A stretch of 64,000 nt of DNA from Manihot esculenta. Its lineage: Eukaryota > Streptophyta > Magnoliopsida > Malpighiales > Euphorbiaceae. The notes under the pieces were generated by a model, which was not told the origin of the DNA, ran no database searches, and saw only the letters and a list, made by a program, of their open reading frames with translations. A program made the position numbers and the translations under genes. Within the stretch, counting starts at the first letter, position 1. Each line of letters starts with the position of its first letter. The stretch is taken from assembly GCF_001659605.2 (NCBI RefSeq), contig NC_035170.2, forward strand, positions 7,509,001 to 7,573,000, given 5' to 3'. Below, piece by piece: positions 9,770-22,056 of this stretch.

Positions 9770-11248
9770 CTAGAGTTGTCTGGTACAGGTGCGTTGATCG
9801 CACAGATGAGAGTGATCCTAGTGTTTCTGGAGCAGGTGGCTCAGAAACAGCATGAGGACCCCGAGTTAGTTAAAATTGCCAGGACTGTTCAGTCAGGCAA
9901 CAGTGTAGAGTTTAGATTTGATAGCAAAGGGATCCTCCGCTATGGGAATCGCCTATGTGTACCCGATGACATCAGTTTGAAAGGAGACATTATGAGGGAA
10001 GCTCATAATGCAAGGTACAGTGTTCACCCTGGAGCCACCAAGATGTATCAGGCTCTGAAAAGAGTGTATTGGTGGCCAGCCATGAAGAAAGAAGTGGCAC
10101 AGTTTGTGTCCGCTTGTGAGGTTTGCCAGAGGGTGAAACTGGAACATCAGAAGCCGGCTGGAATGCTTAACCCACTGCCGATTCCAGAGTGGAAATGGAA
10201 GAATATAGCTATGGATTTTGTAGTGGGTTTACCGGCAGCGTCCAACAGGATAGACTCCATATGGGTGATTGTGGACAGACTCACAAAAGCTGCTCATTTC
10301 ATCCCTGTTCGGAGCAACTACTCTGTGGACAAGTTAGCACAAGTTTATTTGGAGGAGATAGTAAGGTTGCATGGAGTCCCAGTGTCTATAGTGTCAGACA
10401 GAGGACCTCAGTTCACCTCCAGATTTTGGCGGAGTCTGCAGAGTGCTATGGGCACAAGGTTAGATTTTAGCACTACTTTCCATCCACAGACTGACGGACA
10501 GTCAGAGAGGACCATCCAGACCATGGAGGACATGCTTAGAATGTGTGCGTTAGACTTTAGCGGTTCTTGGAGGCAGCATCTTCCGTTGGTGGAGTTTGCC
10601 TACAATAACAGCCATCATGCTAGCATAGGGATGGCTCCTTATGAAGCCTTGTATGGGAGAAAATGCAGATCACCTGTTTGCTGGGAAGAAGTAGGAGAGG
10701 CGGCTCTTGCAGGGCCGGAGCTAGTGGAGATCACCAGTAGAGTGATGCCCATTATCAGAGAGAGGATGAGAACTGCTCAGAGCAGACAGAAAAGCTATGC
10801 AGATATCCGTAGAAAGCAGATAGAGTTTCAGGAAGGTGATTTGGTATTGCTGAAGGTGTCTCCAATGAAAGGAGTGGTTCGGTTTGGGAAAAAGGGTAAG
10901 CTAGCTCCACGATACATCGGACCCTTTGAGATCTTGCAAAAGATCGGGAATGTATCGTATAAGCTGGATTTACCTGCTTCTATGGAGAGAATTCACCCGG
11001 TTTTCCATGTTTCTATGCTCCGGAAGTTCGTGTCCGATCCAAGTAAGGTTCTTAGTGAGCCTGATGCAGAGATCCTTGGAGATCTCACCTATGTAGAGCA
11101 GCCAGTGCGGATCTTAGACACGCAGATCAGAAAGCTGAGGAACAAGGAAATTCCAATGGTGAAAGTCCTGTGGAACCACCATAATCTAGAAGAGTGCACC
11201 TGGGAGACACGGGAGTCTATGCTCCAGCAATATCCCTATCTGTTTTAA
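9770..11248 (+). pseudogene. pol: Element C integrase with chromodomain-like tail
   Basis: Same frame as RT, separated only by the TAG at 9767-9769. The zinc-binding N-domain ([18 protein letters not shown]) is followed by the DDE core: Asp in [10 protein letters not shown], Asp in VSDRGPQF, and Glu in GQSERT with the DX35E spacing. Further on are the [16 protein letters not shown] segment and a tail with [15 protein letters not shown], resembling the chromodomain region of Tekay/Del elements. It inserts cDNA into chromatin. The stretch is unbroken to TAA at 11246-11248. Confidence 0.88.
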
Positions 11249-11287
11249 GGTTAGTTTTCCTCTGTTTTATGTGTTTATGTGTTTGAG

Positions 11288-11309
11288 GAACATTCGGGGA
11301 CGAATGTTC
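11288..11309 (+). repeat. Pre-polypurine hairpin of element C
   Basis: Nine-base arms GAACATTCG and CGAATGTTC flank a GGGA loop, just before the polypurine tract. Confidence 0.85.
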
Positions 11310-11311
11310 TT

Positions 11312-11323
11312 AAGGGGGGAGAT
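11312..11323 (+). other. Polypurine tract of element C
   Basis: AAGGGGGGAGAT directly precedes the 3' LTR. It is the plus-strand primer in reverse transcription. Confidence 0.85.
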
Positions 11324-13563
11324 TGTAATACCCGGCTAGAGTCCGGCATCGGAAGTCTACTTTCCGGTGGCATCCAGAATGTCGAAACGCTCTAGAGGGT
11401 AATAGATATGTTTTCTTTTGTGTTTGAGTAAGTTTAAATGTTTTAACGTGTAAAGGAAATGAGTTTTTTGAAATAAAAGAGCCAAGGAAGAAATGCAAGG
11501 TTCGGCCGCCGAAGGTGAAAGTTCGGCCGCCGAACATGCATGGCTTTTGGATTCACGTTAGGCCGCCGAAGGTGGTCTGGCCAGCCACCTATAAAAGGCC
11601 CTAGGTCGGTGAAATGGATAAGTTTCTTCCATTTTCACAGACATAGGTGAGACCATGCTCTTCCTTGGGTGATCTTCATGACTTGTACAAATCTTTCAAA
11701 GTTTTGATGAGTTTGTATGTTGTTTTGAAGGTTTTGAGCTAAAAACCAAGATTTTGAAGCTTGGAGACTTTGAGAGAAAATTGCTCCATATCTCCATGTT
11801 AGGATCACATATCCTCTAGATCTTCAAGAGGTAAGTGTAGATCCGTAGCTTCTTTGATGTTTTATGAAGGTTTTATGAAGGTTTTTGGGTAGAGATGCAT
11901 GATTAGCGTAAGGTGAAGTTTTGGTTGATTTATGGTCAAAGCTTGCATATGTGTTTGGTTGTGCTATTTGTTGGGGTTTTGAGGTAGTTTTGGACCCCTT
12001 TGTGTATATGTTTGAGTATTTGTGTGTTGTAGAGTTGAGGTTTGCATGTTTGAGAAGTTTGGAGGAAGATTTCATGAAGTTGAGCAGGGTTTTACCTTAC
12101 TGGGGAACCCAGTTTCGGCCGCCGAAAGAAGGTTCGGCCGCCGAACATGCTATGGAGGCGGTTTCGGCTGCCTAAGCTTGCCCAAGCTTGCCCTCGAAAG
12201 TTTGGACTTTCGGCTCTGGAGGGGAGTTTCGGTCGCCGAAAGTGCCGCTGAAGGTTTGAGACTTTCGGCTCTGGAGTGCCTTTCAGCCCCCGAACCTTGC
12301 CCCCGAAGTTGGGTTCGGCTGCCGAAAGTGAAGTTCGGCCGCCGAAGGTGCATGATTTTCGGCTGCCGAACCTGCCGCCGAAAGGGTCTTGTCCAGCCTT
12401 CTTTTACATACTTTATGTGATTGTTTTAGGATGTTTTAGGGGGTGTTTGGGGAGTTGTATAGAGATGGTCTTGAGGTAGTTTGGTCCCTCATTTGAGTCC
12501 ACCTGTGTAGGAACGGACTAGAGGAACCGAAGAGAGCAGCAGTGAGCACTGCTTCAGAGTTTTCAGAGTCAGTACAAAGTCAGCCAGAGGTGAGTGGAAC
12601 TAAACTTAATCTTTTAATATGAGAACTTAAATGCTTTTAGCATGTTTCATGCATCATGATTATGCAATAGGTTGATTGCATTAGACATCACGAATATATT
12701 GCATTGCATTCGATGTTGTTGATATGGGTGATAGTGGATGATCCAGTAGTCCCTGAGTAAGACCAGGACCCCATTCTACGGCCTGGCACGGTAGATAAGG
12801 AAGTCCAGGACCCCATTCTACGGCCTGGCACGGTAGATAAGGAAGTCCAGGACCCCATTCTACGGCCTGGCACGGTAGATAAGGAAGTCCAGGACCCCAT
12901 TCTACGGCCTGGCACGGTATATAGTATACAGGAAGACCAAGACCCCATTCTACGGCCTGGCACGAGTTTAGGATGTCGGGACTATTTGGGGACATGTTCA
13001 CCCGAGATGATGTGAATTGTCTGTGATGTGATGCATTTCATGAGAGCATGTTTATAACATGTTTTATTGTTCTACTCACTGGGCTATAGGAGCTCACCCC
13101 AATCTTGCAGGATCAGAGTGCAAGGGAAGTCAAAAGAGTCCAGAAAGAGTAAAGAGTTTTGTAATAGCATAGTGTGGACATGTAATATTTGTAAAGAGAT
13201 GTAATGGTATTGTATAGAGTTTAGTATTGTGCTTGACCTAGATGTGTTGTAAATCCTTTTGGTATACATGATCTGTTTATTGTATGTACATGTTTTTATG
13301 AGGCTGGAAACCAGGCTTACCATATTATGAGTTTAACCCGTCTAGAGCAAGCTCTAGTAAGGGGTTCTGTAAGGACAGAGATAGTGCATGCACAGGTAGA
13401 GCCGTGGTTCAGAGCAGAGTTTTATACTTTTACAGAAAATGTATGATCATGTATGGGATTTTACAGGTACACAGACAGTATAGTAGGCTTGCTATGGGTC
13501 CCGGCGACCTTAAGTCGACTTGGATCCTAACGCCGGTAGCGGTCCGGTTTTTAGGTCGTTACA
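11324..13563 (+). repeat. 3' LTR of element C
   Basis: Starts TGTAATACCC and ends AGGTCGTTACA, 2240 bp. The TATA box is at 11590-11598 and the second array at about 12113-12383. There are five hairpin units (about 12763-12962) against three in the 5' LTR. The last unit has CCAAG in place of CCAGG. A short deletion removes part of the pyrimidine tract near 13097. Confidence 0.92.
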
Positions 13564-15879
13564 ATGGGAGAATCTCAAGAAGGCACTCAGGCCTCGGGGT
13601 TTGCTCAACCACCCCAATATCAACCCTTTCCACAAAGCCCTGGGTATTCGATGGGAGGTACATCGGATTACCCCAGCTTTAACCCTTATCCCTCTTTCAT
13701 GTCTTACCCTCCTTTCTATCCACCATACCCCCAGTACCCAATGTATCCACCCTCACCTTTCTACCCAAATGTAACAAACCCTAATCAAGGGAATGTTGCA
13801 CCTCCTCCACCACCCTCTGAACCTGTAGCTCCTGAAGTCCAAGTACCTAAGCCTAGCTCAACTAGAGGGAGCAGAGTTAAGATGGCAGACTACTTGAAGC
13901 TAGATGCTCCCAAGTTCAAGGCGTGAGATGATCCATTTGAGTACCTGAAGATAGTAAAGATGATTACAGATGAGTTAGGGGCAGATGATTGCAGAGCCAT
14001 TTAGATGGCGGGGTTCACTCTTGAATGCAAAAAGGCTCGGGAGTGGTTTAAAAACTACGTGGACCCAAGATTGAACAGTTTATCCTGGGAGGAGTTTGCT
14101 AATGAATTTTCAGGATGGGCTTTCCCTGATAGCTCAAGGGAATTGAAGATAATTGAGTTTGAACAGTTAAGGCAGACTAAAGAGATGAGTGTGGATGAGT
14201 TTATAGACAGGTTTTTGGAGCTGTTGCCGTTTGTAGAGCAAACTTATGATACGGATCAGAAGAAAGCAAAGAGGTATACCATGAGGCTCCACTCTAGGTA
14301 TTCCTCTCTAATCCTTGCAGCAGAGAGGGAGAGCTTCCACACTATAGTGGATGCAGCACGGAAGATGGAGGCTAGTGCCATCATTCAGGAGACAGTTAAG
14401 CAGTCAGTGGCACAGTCCTCAGGTTCCAAGACCCCAGGTAGGGGAAAGCTAGATCCCTCTTCTCTGAGTGCAGCAGCTTCGGGCAGTAAGAGGTGGAGTA
14501 GTACCACCAAAAAGCCAAAGAAGAATAAGTTCTGGAATCGCTTCAAATCAGGTCTAGGACTCTGTGGTGGCTCGAGATCGGGTTCAGATGGTGCAGAGTG
14601 TATGAGGTGTGGTAAGCTACACAAGGGAGCGTGTCGATTTGGGACCACAGCCTGCTTCAGATGTGGGCAGGAGGGACACATAGCACAAGAGTGTTTTAGG
14701 GCACCTTTTATGGCGCAGTCCTAGCAGACAGCTTCTGGCAGTGTGGCACAACTAGTAGCTCCAACCATGACTCAGGGCAGTGGCAGAGGCCGAGGGAGAG
14801 GGGCAGCCTCTTCTTCAGCAGGTTCCCGAGGTGAAGGTCCATCAGCTCTAGCTCAGATCTTCACTATGACACAGCAGGAGGCGAACGCATCAAACACCAT
14901 GGTGTCAGGGAATCTCATCATTGGTTGTTCAGATGTGTATGCTTTAATGGACCCTGGTGCATCTCATTCTTTTGTTGCTCTGAGAGCCGTAGAGAGGTTG
15001 GGTTTGATAGTCTCTGGGTTAGAGCGTCCCCTCTGGGTCAGTAGACCCAAATGTGATCCATCAGTGGCAGAGTCAGTCTGCCGGTATAGTCCAGTGTTTG
15101 TGGAGAGTAGATGTCTTCCAGCCGACCTTGTAGTTCTAGACTTGACGGATTTTGATGTCATTCTAGGGATGGATTGGCTATCTGCTCATGGGGCTACCTT
15201 GGACTGTAGAGACAAGGTAGTTAGGTTCAGAGATCAGGATGAGTCAGAGGTTGTCTTTAGAGGAGACAGGAGGGGTATGCCTAGAGGTCTGATATCAGCC
15301 CTACAGGCTCGTAGGTTGCTCAAGAGAGGTTCTCAGGGGTTTCTAGCTCATGTGAGAGAGCTGGATAGTCAGGTTAGGGAGCCCGCCTCAGTGCCCATGG
15401 TCAGAGAGTTTCTAGATGTCTTCCCAGATGAGCTTCCAAGACTACCACCTGCTAGGGAGATAGAGTTTGAAATAGAATTGATGCCTGGAACTAGACCCAT
15501 CTCTATCCCTCCCTACAGGATGGCACCAGCAGAGTTGAAAGAGCTAAAGGAACAATTGCAAGAGTTAGTAGACAAGGGTTTCATCCGACCGAGTACCTCA
15601 CCTTGGGGTGCTCCAGTACTGTTTGTAAGGAAGAAGGATGGATCCTTGAGACTTTGTATCGACTACAGGCAGTTGAACAAAGTCACTACTAAGAATAAGT
15701 ACCCGTTACCTAGGATCGACGATCTATTTGACCAGCTAGCAGGAGCAGGTTGTTTCTCCAAGATAGATCTGAGATCCGGGTATCACCAGTTGAGAATAAG
15801 AGAAGAAGATGTGCCGAAGACGGCTTTCAGGACCAGATATGGGCATTATGAGTTCCTAATAATGCCGTTTGGGCTAACC
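13564..15879 (+). pseudogene. Element B gag-protease-RT, middle piece
   Basis: This resumes B exactly at the ATGGG duplication. The frame is held from 13564 to 15879 with three stops: TGA 13924-13926, TAG 14002-14004 and TAG 14722-14724, the last two at Gln codons. It covers the Pro/Tyr-rich segment, the Gag core, both zinc motifs (CMRCGKLHKGAC, CFRCGQEGHIAQEC), the protease ([19 protein letters not shown]) and the first half of RT up to MPFGL. The solo LTR at 15880 then interrupts it. Confidence 0.88.
15875..15879 (+). other. Target-site duplication of the solo LTR, left copy
   Basis: TAACC here is repeated at 17676-17680. One copy belongs to the RT sequence reading GLTNAPAAF in relatives. 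Confidence 0.9.
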
Positions 15880-17675
15880 TGTAACAGCCCGGAAACCGAA
15901 CTGCCACCGGCACTAGGATCCAGATCGACTTAAGGTCGCCGGGACCCGTAGTAAGCCTGCTATCCTGTCTGAATACCTGTAAAATCCCATACATGATCAT
16001 ACATTTTCTGTAAACACATAAAACTTTCTTTATGCCAAGGCTTAACCTGTGCCTGCGCTCTCTATAAAACATGCTCTCATGGAATGCAACACATAATCAC
16101 ATCACCTCGGCCGGACGGATCAAAACTCCCTCTATCTCATCTGGGGTACCCAAGTACCATGTGCCTAGTCCCCGTAGGGCTGTTCCAGGTCTTTATGTGC
16201 CTGGTCCCCGTAGGGCTGTTCCAGGTCTTCCTCTGAGGGCTAATGAATCCTCACGAAGTCCGTGCCGTCTCACATAAGCAATGTACAAGGAGCAATGCCA
16301 AGTACAAGGATAAATGCAATGCATCATCTTTGTGTACACTAATGCACTCACCCTATAGCATATTTATGATGCATGAAGCATGATAAAATAGTCAGTTCGC
16401 ATATTAAAACATTAAGTTAAATTCCACTCACCTTTAGGTATTCTGAACTGACTCTGCAGGTTCTGACACTGGACTCACTGCTGACCTCCCTGATTCCTCT
16501 GGTCCGTACCTACACAGGTGGACTCAAATGAGGGACCAAACTCACTCAAGCACATCTCTAAGAAACTCCCCAAAACCCCTCTAAACGATCCTAAAACCAA
16601 CATATAAAACATGCAAAAGAAAGCTGGACAGGGCACTTTCGGCGGCCGAAACCCCACTCCAGAGACGAAACTCATGCATGTTCGGCGGCACCTTCGGCGG
16701 CCGAAGGTCTCGTCCAGAGACGAAACTCACACACTTTCGGCGGCCGAACTCCCTCTTTCGGAGGCCGAAAGCCTCTTTCTAAACCGAAAGCCTAGCTTTC
16801 GGGGGCAACCTTTGGCAGCCGAAACTGCCTCCACAAGGGGTTCGGCGGCCGAACCTTCCTTCTGCGGCCGAACCTGGTTTTGCCCTTCGGGCAGAACCCT
16901 GCTCTGTTTCATGCAAACTTTGCCCAAAAACCTACAAACATGCATATCAACTACTCCCAACTAGCATATACACATATATATGCACAAAGGGGTCTCAACT
17001 ACCCTAAAACCCCAAACAAACATAGCACATAACACTTCAACATGTTTGAACACCACAAATCACCAAAAACCTCACCTCAACCTAAACATGCATACTACCC
17101 ATTCAAACTTCATAAAACCTTTCAAAAGCATCAAAGAAGCTCAGGATCTTCACTTACCTCTTACACCACTTGAGGCTGAAGGATCCTAACGTGGAGATAT
17201 GAAGAAAAGCTCTTCCAAAGCTCCAAGCTTCAAAACTTGGTTCTTTTGCTCAAAACCTTCAAAAGTCACCAAAACTCTTAAACCTCTTGAAAGATTTGAT
17301 GAAAATCATGGAAAACATGAAAGTCAACGTAGGAGAGGCTGAAACTCACCTCTGGCTGCAAGTGGAGGAGAAAATACCCTCCTCTCACCGACCTTTGGCC
17401 CTTTTATAGGTGGCTGGCCAGACCACCTTCGGCAGCCGAACGTGAAGCCGCAACCATGCAATGTTCGGCGGCCGAAAGTGCCCTTCGGCGGCCGAACCTT
17501 TGCATTTCTCCCTTGTTGCTTTTCGTTCAAAACTCAATGCGTTTAACACATCAAAACATGAAAACAAATGAAACTACCTTGGAAAACATATGTATTACCC
17601 TTCTCGAGGGTTCCGACACCCGAGATTCCACCAGACGACAGGAATTCCGATGCCGGACTCGAGCCGGGTATTACA
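15880..17675 (-). repeat. Solo LTR, reverse strand, inserted in element B RT
   Basis: On the reverse strand it starts TGTAATACCCGGCTCGAGTCC and ends in GGGCTGTTACA. It is 1796 bp and has no internal region. A perfect TAACC duplication flanks it, the mark of LTR-LTR recombination after insertion. The TATA box is at 17400-17408 (reverse) and the array at about 16628-16880. It belongs to a divergent subfamily: two hairpin units (about 16162-16228) have flipped arms. Confidence 0.92.
16162..16228 (-). repeat. Hairpin units with flipped arms
   Basis: On the element strand the units read CCTGG, a loop with CCCTACGGGG, then CCAGG (16200-16225 on the window) or CTAGG. The other subfamilies have CCAGG first and CCTGG second. 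The central A-T pair is thus reversed on both arms, and the second unit still pairs through a G-U. Confidence 0.75.
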
Positions 17676-19298
17676 TAACCAATGCCCCTGCAGCATTTAT
17701 GGATCTCATAAATAGAGTGTTTAGCCAGTATCTGGATCACTTTGTTATTGTCTTCATTGATGATATCTTAGTGTATTCCAAAAATGCAGAGGAGCATGCC
17801 CATCATCCGAGGTTAGTTTTGCAGACCCTGAGGGAGCACGGCTTGTATGCCAGGTTCTCCAAATGTGAATTCTGGTTGAGGAGCATCTCATTCTTGGGGC
17901 ATGTTGTATCAGAGAACGGAATTGAAGTGGACCCCAAGAAGGTGGAAGCTATAGCAAACTGGACTAGACCCACTACGGTTACAGAGATCAATAACTTTTT
18001 GGGTTTGGCAGGTTACTACAGGAGGTTCATTCAGGACTTCTCTAAAATTGCCGCTCCTATGACCAGATTGACCAAGAAGAATCAGAAGTTTGTGTTGTCT
18101 GATCAGTGCGAGGAAAGCTTTAAAGAGCTGAAGAAAAGGTTGACGTCAGCACCGGTGTTAACTCTGCCCACTAGTAATTAAGACTTCACAGTGTTCTGTG
18201 ATGCGTCCCGTGTGGGACTGGGTTGTGTGTTGATGCAAAATGAAAGGGTAATTGCTTATGCTTCTAGGCAGCTGAAGAAGCATGAGTTGAATTATCCTAC
18301 ACATGACCTAGAGATGGCAGCTGTGATCTTTGCACTCAAGATGTGGAGGCATTACTTGTATGGGGTAAAGTGTGAGATCTTCACCTATCATAAAAGCTTG
18401 CAGTATATCTTAAGTCAGAGAGAGTTGAATCTGAGACAGAGGAGATGGGTGGAACTGCTTAGTGACTATGATTGCAAAATTCAGTACCATCTGGGAAAGG
18501 CAAATGTTATGGCAGATGCCCTAAGTCGGAAGTCACTTGGCAGTCTATCCCATATTACAGCAGAGAGAAGACCGGTGGTGAGGGAGTTCTATAAGCTCAT
18601 TGATGAAGGGCTGCAGTTGGAGTTGTTTGGTACAGGTGCTTTGATAGCCCAGATGAGAGTGGCACCCATGTTTCTGGAGCAGGTGGCTCGAAACAGCATG
18701 AGGACCCAGAGTTAGTGAAAATTGCCAGGACTGTTCAGTCAGGCAAGAATGAAGAGTTCAGATTTGACAGCAAGGGGATCCTCCGCTATGGGAGTAGATT
18801 ATGTGTACCAGATGACGTGAGTCTGAAGGGAGACATTATGAGGGAAGCTTATAATGCCAGATACAGTGTTCACCCTGGAGCCACCAAGATGTATCAGGAT
18901 CTGAAGAGAGTTTATTGGTGGCCAGCTATGAAGAGAGAAGTGGCATAGTTCATGTCCGCCTGCGAGGTATATCAGAGGGTGAAGCTGGAACATCAGAAGC
19001 CGGCTGGAATGCTTAACACACTGCCAATTCCAGAGTGGAAATGGGAGAATATAGCTATGGATTTTATGGTGGGGTTACCGGTAACGTCCAACAGATTAGA
19101 CTCTATATGGGTAATTGTGGACAGACTGACCAAATCTGCTCACTTCATCCCTGTCAGGAGTAGCTATTCTGTGGACAAATTGGCGTAGGTGTTTGTTGAT
19201 GAAGTGGTCAGGTTGCATGGGGCTCCTGTTTCAATCGTGTCTAATAGAGGACCCTAGTTCACCTCCAGGTTTTGGCGGAGTCTGTAGAGTGCTATGGG
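17676..19298 (+). pseudogene. Element B RT-RNase H-integrase, final piece, truncated
   Basis: RT resumes with NAPAAFMDL and has the catalytic FIDD at about 17752. A TAA lies at 18179-18181, a one-base deletion near 18690 shifts the frame, and TAGs follow at 18946, 19186, 19255 and 19285, mostly from Gln codons. Two catalytic residues are lost: the RNase H Asp in FTDHK is Tyr, and the integrase Asp in VSDRG is Asn. Sequence similarity stops after GCTATGGG at 19298, midway through the integrase core. Confidence 0.87.
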
Positions 19299-20270
19299 TT
19301 AATCCAAAAAGTTAGGGTTGCTAACCTCACAGAAGCTGACTTTTTCGATACTGATGAATACATTAAGGATGAGGCTGCTAGAGTTGAGAGAAAACATGCC
19401 AAGAGTTCTGAAATGATGAGTAAGAAATTTGAGAAGCTTCAAGCCTCCATAAGAAGTAAAGTGGTGAGCTAGGGTTTATGATACTGAGGATTTTGGATAT
19501 TAAGGTTGAGAGGGGACTACCACAAAAATTCAAAATGCCTGAATTGCCTAAGTTTGATGGGACTAGAGATTCAAGGACCCACCTAAGTTCTTATTTAATA
19601 GCCATAAAGACCACACATTTGAATAAAGGCAAGTGGCCCAATTCTTTGCTTTTTCACTTGAGGAATCTGTGTCTTCATGGTACCATAGTCTAGAAGCTAT
19701 TCATAAAAAAATATTAGGACGAGCTAGTTAAGAAGTTTATCCACCACTACTTCTATAATACTGCTTTGGATATCACTTTGAAGGATATGGAGACGATTAA
19801 GCAGAAGTCTAATAAAATCTTTTTAGACTTTCTTTTAAGGTGCAGGAAGAAGGTAATGAAGATGACAAATCGCCCCACTGAAAAGGATCAAGTCAGACTG
19901 GTAGTGAAGCACCTATTACCCCATACTATGAAAAGATGTACTACTTACCTATTGCCATATTTAAGTAGCTTTATGATGTAGGGATTCAACCGAAGATGGG
20001 ATGACTACCAAGCCAAACTCTTATCAACCCAAGAAATCTGTGTATCAGCCTACCTCCAATAAGAGGAATGAAAAAGTAGTTGAGGTTCAACCTGTGGGGG
20101 GAAATTAAAGGACCTTTTCTATGTTTGACAAGTCCCTTTTTAAGGTGTTTGAGAAGTTAAAAGCTAAGGGATTGTTACAATCTCTAGCCCCAGGATCATT
20201 ACCTAACCCTTTACCTGCCAACTTTAGCCCCAAGCTCTACTGCCTATTCAACTAAACTGCTTGGCATGAT
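19299..20270 (+). pseudogene. Gag relic of a different Ty3/gypsy lineage
   Basis: This stretch has no similarity to the main family. Frame pieces at about 19299-19472, 19478-19693 and 19766-19981 read like a Retrotrans_gag domain: PKFDGTRDSRTHLSSYL, then KFIHHYFYNTALDITLKDME, then MTNRPTEKDQVRLVVKHLLP. Such text is typical of Athila/Tat-type plant Gag, but the exact lineage is uncertain. Stops separate the pieces. Beyond 19981 only a weak Lys/Ser-rich continuation is visible. No LTR of its own is seen, and both edges are cut. Confidence 0.65.
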
Positions 20271-21691
20271 TGTAACGACCCGGAAACCGGACCGCTACCG
20301 GCGCTAGGATCCAGATCGACATAAGGTCGCCGGGATCCGTAGCAAGCCTAACATACATCCTGTATACCTGTTAAATCCCATACATGATCAATTATTTACA
20401 TAAAAATTTTAAACTTTTCCTCTCATTCACCAAGCTTAACCTGTGCATGCACAAACTCATAACATAAAACCCCACACTGGAGCCCTCATCAAATGCTCCA
20501 ATGGGGTAACATATCATTCATTAAGCTTGATTTACATAAACATCCTTAAAACCTTTCAATTAAAAAGATCATGTATCAAAAAGGGATTAACATACACTAG
20601 GGCCAAGCACAATTCTATCCTTAATATAATTCTTTACATTTCATCACATAATATCATTTTACAATACATGTCCAAATCTAACTATTACATAAAACATGAC
20701 TTCTTTACTCTTACTGACTTCCTGGTCTATCCCGTACCTGCAAACCTGGAGATTTAGGGAATGGGGTGAGCTACTAGAGCCCAGTGAGCAGAATAATAAA
20801 AAATTGTATTTAAAACATATGATCTCATGGAATGCATCACATCACAAACAAATCACAATCAAGGATGGTCTTGTCACCAATAGTCCTCTACATATCCATT
20901 AATGCCAGGGGGGTAGAATGGGCCTCGTCTTGGTCTTTCTCTTAACATAACATAGCATAACATTACATTCCAATAATGCCAGGGGAGCAGAATGGGCCTC
21001 GACCTGGTCTTTCTCTTAACATAGTGACAGGGGCGTAGAATGGGCCTCGACCTGAACTTCCATACCATACCATATCATATCATATCACATCTTATCATAC
21101 GAGGACTAAAGGATCATCCAATACTCATCCACATCATCATCATATTATGCAATGCAACATATTCATGAATTCTAATGCAAACAATCTAATATATCTCATG
21201 GCATTCGTGATGCATGAACATGCTCAAAAATTGATTTATTTACTTTGAAACATAAAGAGTTATTCTACTCACCTCAGGCTAGCTCTAAAAAGACACTGAA
21301 GCAGCTACCTCACTGCTGGGGTCCTCGGTTCCTCGGGTCCGAACCTACACAGGTGGACTCAAATGAGGGACCAAACATAGACTAACATAACTCTAAACTA
21401 CTCCCCAAAAACCCCCTAAAACAACATAAAACAATCATAGAAATCATGCAAAGGAAGGCTGAATAGGGCACTTTTGGCGGCAGGCTCGACGGCCGAAAGT
21501 CCCTCCAGAGCCGAAACTCAGTCACTTTCGGCGGCACCTTCGACGGCCGAAAGTCCCTTCCAGAGCCGAAAGTCCACTTTCGGGGGCAGGGTTTGGCAGC
21601 CAAAGGCTTGCCTCCACAGGCAGGTTCGGCGGCCGAAAGTCCTTCGGCTGCCGAACCTGAGTTCTTCCAAAGGGGCAGAACTCAGCCTCCT
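20271..21691 (-). repeat. Reverse-strand LTR, truncated by element H
   Basis: In window order it starts TGTAACGACCCGG, the reverse complement of the conserved LTR end. It runs through three hairpin units (about 20903-21058), the donor-like ACTCACCT and the GGCGGCCGAA array (about 21468-21655), and is then cut at 21691 by element H. The U3 half with the TATA box is missing, and its continuation should lie after H, outside the window. ATGAT (20266-20270) may be its duplication. Confidence 0.85.
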
Positions 21692-22047
21692 TATAATACC
21701 CGGCTAGACTCCGGTATCGGAATTCCTACCGTCCGATAGAATCTCGGATGTCGGAAGCCTCTAGTAGGGTAGAAACATGTTTTCATAAAATGTTTTAATG
21801 TATTTCATGGTTTTAAGTAAAAAGGAAATGAGTTTTTGCATGAAAACAACCTTGGAGGAAAACCCAGGTTCGGCCGCCGAACCTCAAGTTCGGCCGCCGA
21901 ACATGCATGCATTTCGGGTGTGCCTTAGGCCCCCGAAGGCATAAGTGAGGGAAGTCCAGGTTCGGCCGCCGAACCTCAAGTTCGGCCGCCGAACTTGGCA
22001 TGCATGCGGAGGCACGTTCGGCCCCCGAACGTGGCCTGGCCAGCCAC

Positions 22048-22056
22048 TATAAAAGG
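22048..22056 (+). promoter_or_regulatory. Predicted TATA box of element H
   Basis: TATAAAAGG follows GGCCAGCCAC, the same context as in the other elements. Confidence 0.7.

Larger units (their letters stand above)
3885..13563 (+). mobile_element. Element C: full-length Ty3/gypsy retrotransposon inserted in B's gag
   Basis: C is complete in structure: 5' LTR 3885-6069, tRNA-iMet primer site, gag-pol relic 6294-11248, pre-polypurine hairpin, polypurine tract, 3' LTR 11324-13563 and a perfect 5-bp duplication (ATGGG). Coding is disabled by an early TGA, one frameshift and four later in-frame stops. The LTRs differ at many sites and by two extra hairpin units in the 3' copy, so C is not recent. 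Confidence 0.93.
1560..19298 (+). mobile_element. Element B: degenerate Ty3/gypsy (Tekay/Del-like) retrotransposon, 3' end lost
   Basis: B consists of a 5' LTR (1560-3360), a primer-binding site, and a gag-pol relic in three pieces (3624-3884, 13564-15879, 17676-19298). The pieces are separated by element C and by a reverse solo LTR. Joining across the duplicated target sites gives a continuous alignment to the gag-pol of E and F. The element breaks off in the integrase at about 19298, and no polypurine tract or 3' LTR is present. The pentamer before the 5' LTR is GACAA (1555-1559) and its partner is missing. Confidence 0.88.

Noticed and set aside
12688..13001. Repetitive small proteins with CQAVEWGPGLP-type units
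   Set aside because: They are antisense readings of the hairpin units and vary in length with unit number, even between LTRs of one element.
17456..18181. A 241-codon open frame joining an unknown N-terminus to RT
   Set aside because: The first part is solo LTR sequence read through its edge at 17675. It is a chance fusion, not a gene.
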